Source: Marivivens donghaensis (lineage in GTDB: Bacteria; Pseudomonadota; Alphaproteobacteria; Rhodobacterales; Rhodobacteraceae). Taken from it: a DNA stretch of 64,000 nt. The translations under genes and the position numbers were made by a program. Each line of letters opens with the position of its first letter. The stretch's first letter is position 1. Shown in pieces: positions 57,383-64,000 of this stretch. Location: contig NZ_JAUFRA010000005.1 in NCBI RefSeq assembly GCF_030410045.1, forward strand, positions 1-64,000, read 5' to 3'. Under the pieces are notes generated by a model. The model made no database searches. It saw only the letters and a list, made by a program, of their open reading frames with translations, and was not told the origin of the DNA.

Positions 57383-59473
57383 TTAACCCACTGAAATCAA
57401 ACGGATCGCTTTGTCCTGTTCCATGAGCCAAAGGAGAACACGCGCGGCCCGTCCCCGATCCGATTCCAGTTTTGGATCATCCAATAACAGCTTTCGCGCA
57501 TCCGCCTGCGCGGTCTGCATCAGCGCCGCCTGACGTTCCAAGTCAGCGATCCGAAACCGCGGAAGACCCGATTGCGCAGTGCCGATCATGTCGCCCGCAC
57601 CACGAATGGCGAGGTCTTCCTCAGAAATACGGAATCCGTCTTCCGTCTCGCGCAGAATTTCCAAACGCCGTTTGCCACTCTCGGTCAGGGGCGGTTGATA
57701 CATCAGCAGGCATGTCGAAGCCGCAGACCCGCGCCCTACCCGTCCACGCAATTGGTGCAACTGCGCAAGACCAAAGCTTTCCGCCCGTTCGATCACCATG
57801 ATCGACGCGTTTGGCACGTTCACGCCCACCTCGATCACGGTCGTTGCAACCAGAACTTTGGTCTCGCCCGCCACAAACCGCGCCATTGCGGCATCCTTTT
57901 CGGACGGTGGCATTTGGCCATGCACCAGCCCGACGACGCCATCGCCCAAGGCCGCACGAAGCCGTTTGAACCGCTCTTCGGCGGCGGTCATATCGCTGAC
58001 CTCGGACTCTTCGACCAAGGGGCAAACCCAATAGGCCTGACGCCCCTCGGCCACAGCGCGGCGCAGACGGTCAACGACCTCATCCATCCGCTGCGTGCTG
58101 ACCAAGGCCGTTTGCACAGGCGTCCGCCCCGGTGGCTTTTCATCGAGCACCGACACATCCATATCGCCATATTGCGCGAGCGCGAGGCTGCGCGGGATCG
58201 GCGTCGCCGTCATCACCAGAACATCGACAGCCGTGCCTTTGGCACCCAGTTCCATCCGTTGTGCCACGCCAAAACGGTGCTGTTCGTCGATAACCGCGAG
58301 CCTAAGGTCCGCGAACTCCACATCCTTTTGAAACACCGCATGGGTGCCTACCAAAATCCCGATGTCGCCATTTTTCAGCGCGGCGAGTTTGGCCTTACGT
58401 TCATTGCCCTTGTCGCGACCCGTCAGAATTTCCAGAACGACACCCGCGCTTTCGGCCAAGGGGCGCAACCCCTCTAGGTGCTGGCGTGCCAAAATCTCGG
58501 TCGGGGCCATCATGACGCCCTGCCCGCCGGCCTCAACCGCAATCAAGAGTGCCATCAACGCAACGAGCGTTTTCCCTGACCCGACATCGCCCTGAAGCAA
58601 GCGGTTCATACGCGCCCCATGCCCCATGTCGTCAGCGATTTCGTCAATTGAACGGAGCTGCGCATTGGTCGGCCGATAGGGCAAGGCCGCCAAGACCTTG
58701 GACCGCAGCGCTCCATTCCCTTTGTTCACTTGACCCTTGCCACGCCGCACCTGCGCGCGCGCCAGCGTTAGTGTCAGTTGGTGCGCTAGAACCTCGTCAT
58801 AGGCGAGCCGTTGACGCGCTTTATCAAAGGGCGACAAATCGGTTGTCGATTGCGGATTATGCGCCGCCTCGACCGCATCACGCCAATCTGGCCAGTTTTC
58901 GCGGGTCTTAAGCGCGGGATCGATCCACTCTGGCAGAACGGGCGATAGAGCTAACGCGGCACGACTGCCTTTGAACATCAGCTTTTGCGTGATGCCAGCG
59001 GTCAGCGGGTAAACCGGTTCAAAGGCGGGAATGCTGTCGGCGTCATCGGCGGCAAGAATGTGATCGGGATGAACCATCTGACCCACACCGTCGAAAAACT
59101 CGATCTTACCTGACACGATCCGCCGCGACCCAACGGGCAAAATCTTAGTCAGATAATCGCCACGCGCGTGGAAGAACACGATCTGAAACGAGGTCTCGGC
59201 ATCCTCGACCGTGACCCGATACGGACGCCCTTTTTGACGGTTCGGCGTGTGGCCCGTGACCACTACTTCAACGGTCACTGTCGCTGGCGGCGTCACATCA
59301 CGGATAGACCGACGCCGATGGCGATCAACACCGGATTGCGGCAAGGTAAACAGCAAATCGCGCGGCGTTTTGATTGCAAGGTTTTCAAGATGCGCAGCCG
59401 TTTTCGGACCGATCCCGTCTAACCCAGTCAAATCGCCAAATAGCGGCCAGAGTATTTCGGGCCGACCGCTCAT
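57383..59473 (-). CDS. recG: ATP-dependent DNA helicase RecG
   Basis: Branch-migrates Holliday junctions and rewinds stalled forks. It is 696 residues. An N-terminal wedge/OB domain (about 60-160) precedes SF2 helicase motifs: GDVGSGKT, DEQHRFG, TATPIPRSLALAQYG, and QLRGRVGRG. ATG 59473 overlaps the stop of ligA by 4 bp (ATGA), so ligA-recG is one transcript. Confidence 0.97.
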   Translation of the reverse strand: MSGRPEILWPLFGDLTGLDGIGPKTAAHLENLAIKTPRDLLFTLPQSGVDRHRRRSIRDVTPPATVTVEVVVTGHTPNRQKGRPYRVTVEDAETSFQIVFFHARGDYLTKILPVGSRRIVSGKIEFFDGVGQMVHPDHILAADDADSIPAFEPVYPLTAGITQKLMFKGSRAALALSPVLPEWIDPALKTRENWPDWRDAVEAAHNPQSTTDLSPFDKARQRLAYDEVLAHQLTLTLARAQVRRGKGQVNKGNGALRSKVLAALPYRPTNAQLRSIDEIADDMGHGARMNRLLQGDVGSGKTLVALMALLIAVEAGGQGVMMAPTEILARQHLEGLRPLAESAGVVLEILTGRDKGNERKAKLAALKNGDIGILVGTHAVFQKDVEFADLRLAVIDEQHRFGVAQRMELGAKGTAVDVLVMTATPIPRSLALAQYGDMDVSVLDEKPPGRTPVQTALVSTQRMDEVVDRLRRAVAEGRQAYWVCPLVEESEVSDMTAAEERFKRLRAALGDGVVGLVHGQMPPSEKDAAMARFVAGETKVLVATTVIEVGVNVPNASIMVIERAESFGLAQLHQLRGRVGRGSAASTCLLMYQPPLTESGKRRLEILRETEDGFRISEEDLAIRGAGDMIGTAQSGLPRFRIADLERQAALMQTAQADARKLLLDDPKLESDRGRAARVLLWLMEQDKAIRLISVG

Positions 59474-61734
59474 GCGTCCCCAATCAACGCGAGCCAACCG
59501 TCTTCGTCGATGGTCTCAATGCCTAGTTCTTCGGCCTTCTTCGCCTTGGACCCTGCACCTGGTCCCGCGACCAGCAAGTCGGTTTTTGCACTCACCGACC
59601 CCGCGACCTTCGCGCCCAGTGATTCCGCTCGCGCCTTTGCCTCTGCCCGTGTCATCTTCTCGAGCGAACCGGTAAAGACGACCGTTTTACCCGCAACAGG
59701 ACTGTCGTTTGATCGTTGTTCCGGCGCTTGAATGTCAAGCTCGGCCACCAATCGGTCAATGACGGCCCGCTCTTCGGGTTGGGACAGCGTGGTGATCAAC
59801 GACACCGCCAAGACGGCCCCGATCCCATCGATTGACGTAAATTCATTCCACGCCGCGAGTGCGTCAGTAGGACAACCCGCCCAAGCCGTATCCCGCGACT
59901 TCTTAATATTCGCCCGACGGCCTTGCGCCTCAGCCGACGCGCGTTCTTGGGCTTCCGCCTCCTCAGCCATGACTTCGCATTGCGCGGCCATGCGGGCAGC
60001 ATCTGCCGTTTGAACCAAGGCATCCCAAGTGATAAAATGACGAGCAAGATCGGCACCTGCGACCTCACCTAGGTGGCGAATACCGAGAGCGAACAAGAAC
60101 TTCCCAAACGGTATTTTTCGTTTCTGTTCAATAGCCTCAAACAGCTTATTCGTGCTCTTTTCACCAAAGCCATCGCGATTTTTCAAACGCGCTAGGTTCT
60201 TTGCGTCACGTTTCGCGAGCGTGAAAATATCGGCAGGTTCATTGATCGGGAGCACTGGATCATTGTGGAACATTTCGATCTGTTTTGCGCCGAGGCCTTC
60301 GATATCAAAGGCCCCGCGCGATACGAAATGCTTGAGCCGTTCAACAGCCTGCACAGGACATACCAAACCGCCCGTGCAACGCCGAACCGAGTCTCCCTCG
60401 TCGCGGATCGCCTCTGACCCACATTCTGGGCATACATGCGGGAACGCGAAAGGCTCAGCATCATCGGGACGTTTTGACAGATCAAGGTCCGCAATTTTGG
60501 GGATCACATCGCCAGCGCGGTAGACCTGCACCCAATCGCCGATCCGAATGTCTTTGCCATCGCGAATGGGGTGACCATTGCTGTCACGGCCCGCGATGTA
60601 ATCCTCGTTATGGAGCGTGGCATTCGACACTACGACCCCGCCGACCGTCACGGGCTGGAGACGTGCCACGGGCGACAAAGCCCCCGTTCGACCAACCTGA
60701 ATGTCGATCGCCTCAAGCCGCGTCCACGCCAGTTCAGCAGGGAACTTATGCGCAATCGCCCAACGCGGCGTCGTGGATCGGAACCCGAGACGGCGCTGGA
60801 GGTTCAGGTCATTCACCTTATAAACCACACCGTCGATATCGTAGCCGAGCGTTGCTCTCTGCGTTTCAATATCTCGGTAGTGGCTGATCATTTCTGCGGT
60901 GGACGCACATAGTCGCGTTAAAGGATTTACTTGAAATCCCAATGCTTTAAATCGCTCAATTGCATCAAATTGAGTCTCACCAAGCGGCTCACTGACCTCA
61001 CCCCAAGCATAGGCAAAAAACCGAAGCGGTCGTGCGCGTGTGATCTCTGCGTCTAGCTGACGAAGGCTCCCCGCGGCAGCGTTTCGAGGGTTCGCAAAGG
61101 TCTTTCCACCTGTCGCGGCATGGCGTTCGTTCAGCGCGGCGAAATCCGCGTGGCTCATATAGACTTCGCCGCGAACTTCGATCACGGCTGGTGCGCCAAC
61201 GATCTGATGCGGAATATCTGAAATCGTCTTGGCGTTTTCTGTGACGTTTTCACCGACTTCGCCGTCGCCACGTGTCGCGGCTTGAACCAAAATACCGTAC
61301 TCATACCTTAGCGACAATGAAAGCCCATCAATCTTAGGCTCAGCGGTGTAAGAGATCGCCTCTTCCGTGCCGAGGTATTTGCGCACCTGTTCATCAAAAT
61401 CGGCAACATCATCGTCGTCAAACGCGTTCGACAAGGACAGCATGCGAACAGCATGCGCGATTTTGCCAAACCCATCGCCGACAGCCGCACCAACCTGTTC
61501 GGACGGGCTATCGGAACGTTTCAGGTCAGGAAAACGAACCTCAATCGCAGCATTGCGCCGCTTGAGCGCGTCATACTCCGCATCCGAAATATCTGGAGCA
61601 TCTTCAGTATGATAAGCCGCATTCGCCCGCGCCAAAACATCGGCAAGACGTGCCAATTCTTCGGCGGCTTGTTCACTTTCTAGCTGCTCTACCGCGATTG
61701 TCGCTGTGGCCGATTGCGTCACGCTCTTCCCCAT
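59470..61734 (-). CDS. ligA: NAD-dependent DNA ligase LigA
   Basis: Seals nicks in DNA using NAD. It is 754 residues, a little longer than the usual 670 because of an insert near residues 600-640 (EAEAQERASAEAQGRRANIKKS). The adenylated Lys134 is in EPKIDGLSL. Zn-finger Cys (CPECGSEAIR; CTGGLVCPVQ), helix-hairpin-helix motifs and a C-terminal BRCT domain (VAGKTVVFTGSLEKM) are present. It is followed by recG. Confidence 0.97.
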   Translation of the reverse strand: MGKSVTQSATATIAVEQLESEQAAEELARLADVLARANAAYHTEDAPDISDAEYDALKRRNAAIEVRFPDLKRSDSPSEQVGAAVGDGFGKIAHAVRMLSLSNAFDDDDVADFDEQVRKYLGTEEAISYTAEPKIDGLSLSLRYEYGILVQAATRGDGEVGENVTENAKTISDIPHQIVGAPAVIEVRGEVYMSHADFAALNERHAATGGKTFANPRNAAAGSLRQLDAEITRARPLRFFAYAWGEVSEPLGETQFDAIERFKALGFQVNPLTRLCASTAEMISHYRDIETQRATLGYDIDGVVYKVNDLNLQRRLGFRSTTPRWAIAHKFPAELAWTRLEAIDIQVGRTGALSPVARLQPVTVGGVVVSNATLHNEDYIAGRDSNGHPIRDGKDIRIGDWVQVYRAGDVIPKIADLDLSKRPDDAEPFAFPHVCPECGSEAIRDEGDSVRRCTGGLVCPVQAVERLKHFVSRGAFDIEGLGAKQIEMFHNDPVLPINEPADIFTLAKRDAKNLARLKNRDGFGEKSTNKLFEAIEQKRKIPFGKFLFALGIRHLGEVAGADLARHFITWDALVQTADAARMAAQCEVMAEEAEAQERASAEAQGRRANIKKSRDTAWAGCPTDALAAWNEFTSIDGIGAVLAVSLITTLSQPEERAVIDRLVAELDIQAPEQRSNDSPVAGKTVVFTGSLEKMTRAEAKARAESLGAKVAGSVSAKTDLLVAGPGAGSKAKKAEELGIETIDEDGWLALIGDA

Positions 61735-61811
61735 CTTCTGCCAAGGCTGAAATCAGCCTCAGCAATGTTCTAGGGGTCCACCTGCCAATCGACAAGATGC
61801 TAGGGGCAATC

Positions 61812-62525
61812 TCAGGCGCCGACCGCGATTTTGGTCGTGGCACGCATCGGTTCAGGATCGCGGAGCACATAGCCACGGCCCCAAACGGTCTCGATGTAGT
61901 TCTCACCACCTGTAGCCGACTGCAATTTCTTCCGCAGTTTACAGATAAACACGTCGATGATCTTCAGTTCAGGCTCATCCATGCCGCCATAAAGATGATT
62001 AAGGAACATTTCCTTGGTCAGGGTGGTCCCTTTGCGCAAAGAAAGAAGTTCAAACATTTGATACTCTTTGCCCGTGAGGTGAACAGGCGAGCCTTCAACC
62101 TCGACCGTTTTAGCATCGAGGTTCACACAAATTCGGCCCGTGTTGATCACCGACTGCGAATGGCCTTTGGACCGACGGATAATCGCATGGATACGCGCCA
62201 CGAGTTCTTCGCGGTGGAACGGTTTGGTCAGGTAGTCATCGGCACCGAACCCGAACCCTTTGATCTTGCTCTCAATTCCATCGTCACCTGACAGGATCAA
62301 AATTGGGGTTTCAACCCGCGATAGACGCAGCTGGCGCAGCACCTCGTGACCGTTCATATCTGGCAAATTCAGGTCCAGAAGGATCAAATCGTAATCGTAT
62401 AGCTTTGCTAGATCGATCCCCTCCTCACCTAAATCCGTCGAGTAGACGTTAAGGTTCGCATGGGTCAGCATCATTTCAATGCTTTTCGATGTCGTCGGGT
62501 CGTCTTCAACCAGCAGCACTCGCAT
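61812..62525 (-). CDS. ctrA: Cell-cycle response regulator CtrA
   Basis: The master response regulator of alphaproteobacterial cell cycle, motility and gene transfer agents. It is 237 residues: receiver domain with Asp51 (LILLDLNLPDMNG) and an OmpR-type winged helix (EPELKIIDVFICKLRKKL; YIETVWGRGYVLRDP). ATG 62525 has GGAGG before it; a start at 62540 lacks one. The upstream gap holds inverted TTAACC half-sites. sciP lies just upstream on the same strand. Confidence 0.97.
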   Translation of the reverse strand: MRVLLVEDDPTTSKSIEMMLTHANLNVYSTDLGEEGIDLAKLYDYDLILLDLNLPDMNGHEVLRQLRLSRVETPILILSGDDGIESKIKGFGFGADDYLTKPFHREELVARIHAIIRRSKGHSQSVINTGRICVNLDAKTVEVEGSPVHLTGKEYQMFELLSLRKGTTLTKEMFLNHLYGGMDEPELKIIDVFICKLRKKLQSATGGENYIETVWGRGYVLRDPEPMRATTKIAVGA

Positions 62526-62554
62526 CTGCAGCCTCCGCATTTTGTGTTCTGACG

Positions 62555-62578
62555 TTAACCTTGATGCACAATGGTTAA
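62555..62578. promoter_or_regulatory. Inverted CtrA half-sites upstream of ctrA
   Basis: TTAACC (62555-62560) and GGTTAA (62573-62578) form an inverted pair 12 bp apart; the second reads ATTAACCAT on the other strand, a known half-site form. They lie 30-53 bp upstream of the ctrA start, so CtrA may act on its own promoter. The N7 full site is absent here. Confidence 0.4.
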
Positions 62579-62616
62579 TTACACGTTACCGCTAAGGCTA
62601 CCTTCACACATTCTAC

Positions 62617-62895
62617 CTAAAGTTGTCTATATTTTTGTACAGCCGTAGCTTTTAAGGCTGACTTTCCATGCAAACGGATCGCCGAAACCCACCCATCAAA
62701 CTCTTCCTCAGAGAGATCATACCGATCCAAGGCGTTGTTCTTAGTTAACAATCCCGAGAATACTGCCTGCACAACCGCTGCTTTGCGCGACGCAACCCAG
62801 CGGTTTGTTCCCTCCGGCGGCAGGTCTGCCACCGTCATGTGCGTCCCATCGGGTAAGGTCACCGCACGCGGACCATCAATTTTCCTAAGGTACAT
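62617..62895 (-). CDS. sciP: SciP-type CtrA inhibitor (DUF1153)
   Basis: A 92-residue DNA-binding protein of the DUF1153 family. In Caulobacter SciP binds CtrA and blocks its activation of transcription. The sequence YLRKIDGPRAVTLPDG and RWVASRKAAVVQAVFSGLLT is typical of the family, with a short helix-turn-helix (KNNALDRYDLSEEEFDGWVSAIRLHG). ATG 62895 begins at the conserved MYLRK. It lies 91 bp upstream of ctrA on the same strand. Confidence 0.9.
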   Translation of the reverse strand: MYLRKIDGPRAVTLPDGTHMTVADLPPEGTNRWVASRKAAVVQAVFSGLLTKNNALDRYDLSEEEFDGWVSAIRLHGKSALKATAVQKYRQL

Positions 62896-63034
62896 GGTTT
62901 CATCCTCATATAGACACGTCATGCACAAACACTGTGCCGTGATCATTTAACGAGGAGTGAAACCGCCCCTTGAGAGTAGTTAGCATTTTCATATATTCCC
63001 TCGGACTTGCCCTACCCAGTCGCCGGAGGCTGAC

Positions 63035-64000
63035 ATGTCGCTTGATCACCCACTAAACTCTCTTGGCTTTGCCAAGCCGCCCTCGGAAACCCGCGTGGTT
63101 GTCGCTATGTCAGGCGGCGTGGATTCATCTGTAGTCGCCGCGCAGCTCGCCGAAGAAGGCTATGACGTGGTCGGCGTGACGCTCCAGCTTTACGATCACG
63201 GGGCGGCGCTGGCGAAAAAAGGCGCGTGCTGTGCGGGTCGTGACATTCATGACGCCCGCCGCGTGGCCGAGGAAATGGGCTTCCCGCATTACGTGCTCGA
63301 CTACGAAAACATCTTCCAAGAAGCAGTGATCGACGAATTCGCTGACAGCTATCTGGCTGGCGCGACCCCTGTGCCCTGCATCCGTTGCAATGAGCGCGTA
63401 AAGTTCAAAGACCTCTTGCAGACGGCAAAGGATCTGGATGCCGACTGCATGGCGACGGGTCACTATATTCAGCGCATGATGGGGCCGAATGGAGCGGAAC
63501 TGCATTGCGCCGCCGATGCGAACCGCGACCAGTCGTATTTCCTGTTCTCAACCACGCCAGAGCAGTTGGATTACCTGCGCTTCCCACTCGGCCATTTGCC
63601 GTCCAAAGACGCGACGCGCGCTTTGGCGACGAAATACGGTCTGGCGGTTGCGGACAAACCTGACAGTCAGGACATATGCTTTGTCCCGAATGGTAACTAC
63701 GCAAGCGTGATTGAAAAGCTGCGTCCGGGCGCGGCTGAGCCTGGAAAGATTGTCGACACGGACGGCAATGTCTTGGGTGATCATCGCGGCGTGATCCATT
63801 ACACGATCGGCCAGCGGCGTGGTTTGGGTATCGGCGGCCTCGCTGACCCGCTCTATGTTGTGAAGCTCGACGTGGACAATCGTCAGGTCGTTGTCGGCCC
63901 TAAAGAGCTGCTCGCGACCCGTCGCGTGCCGATCCGCGAAATCAACTGGCTCGGCGATGGGGCGTTCACTGACGTGGCTGAACGCGAAATCTCGGTCAAG
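63035..64000 (+). CDS. mnmA: tRNA-specific 2-thiouridylase MnmA (partial, cut by the window end)
   Basis: Thiolates U34 of tRNA (Lys, Glu, Gln). The visible part is 322 residues of a usual 370-380; the gene continues past the window end. The PP-loop VAMSGGVDSSVVAAQL, the first Cys region TPVPCIRCNERVKF and the second (QDICFVPNGNY) are present. ATG 63035 has CCGGAGG before it. It is divergent from sciP. Confidence 0.95.
   Translation, partial: MSLDHPLNSLGFAKPPSETRVVVAMSGGVDSSVVAAQLAEEGYDVVGVTLQLYDHGAALAKKGACCAGRDIHDARRVAEEMGFPHYVLDYENIFQEAVIDEFADSYLAGATPVPCIRCNERVKFKDLLQTAKDLDADCMATGHYIQRMMGPNGAELHCAADANRDQSYFLFSTTPEQLDYLRFPLGHLPSKDATRALATKYGLAVADKPDSQDICFVPNGNYASVIEKLRPGAAEPGKIVDTDGNVLGDHRGVIHYTIGQRRGLGIGGLADPLYVVKLDVDNRQVVVGPKELLATRRVPIREINWLGDGAFTDVAEREISVK

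Noticed and set aside
1..64000. CRISPR array, rRNA operon, prophage structural genes
   Set aside because: No regularly spaced repeats, no rRNA signatures and no capsid, tail or terminase genes were seen.

Overview
The window is a stretch of chromosome from an alphaproteobacterium of the order Rhodobacterales (marine Roseobacter-type). The evidence is the gene content and order: a CckA-ChpT-CtrA-SciP cell-cycle set, a ribosomal protein L21 with a long helix-hairpin-helix tail, a virulence-factor/MetF-like/pterin-binding trio, an aglEFGAK alpha-glucoside locus, and olsBA ornithine-lipid genes. Most genes are core and moderately GC-rich. Two places are clearly accessory and more AT-rich.

Layout. 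0-1.6 kb: a lone tyrosine recombinase flanked by two 118-bp inverted repeats that differ at one base; the right repeat runs into the 5' end of a FadL-type porin gene whose signal peptide is cut short. 2.6-7.0 kb: EamA exporter, unknown P-loop protein, metA (predicted acetyl-CoA type), ppk2 and a TetR regulator. 7.07-17.31 kb: a genomic island apparently inserted at the 3' end of rpsI. It carries a serine recombinase, several unknown genes, a 1645-residue single-chain Type ISP restriction-modification enzyme and a large tyrosine integrase next to rpsI. 17.3-34.1 kb: rpsI/rplM, a MocR regulator and DUF1127 gene, acyl-CoA enzymes, M32 carboxypeptidase, ctaA, trmJ, a thiE-like gene, olsBA, chpT, proBA-obgE, rpmA-rplU.

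34.2-40.7 kb: tRNA-Ser(CGA), an SH3 protein, msrB-msrA, rlmE, ppx/gppA, and the one-carbon trio. 40.7-49.8 kb: alpha-glucoside uptake and catabolism (aglK, aglA, aglG, aglF, aglE), divergently transcribed from the LacI-type regulator aglR and glucokinase. 49.8-64 kb: cckA, rsmB, guaB, hisI, an Fe-S scaffold gene, a soluble chemoreceptor-like protein, a 40-residue membrane protein behind a LexA-type box, recG, ligA, ctrA, sciP and a truncated mnmA.

How parts work together. CckA, ChpT and CtrA form a phosphorelay with SciP as a CtrA antagonist, and a full CtrA consensus (TTAA-N7-TTAA) lies just upstream of cckA. AglE-FGK import alpha-glucosides, AglA hydrolyses them and Glk phosphorylates the glucose, probably under AglR acting on two inversely oriented copies of a 12-bp operator. 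MetA, the MetF-like protein and the pterin-binding protein fit methionine/one-carbon metabolism, the last possibly as one piece of a split methionine synthase.

Most noteworthy: the inverted-repeat recombinase next to the porin gene, the rpsI-targeted Type ISP island with unknown cargo, and the putative SOS-controlled 40-residue membrane protein. All identifications come from reading the sequence; no database search was run.
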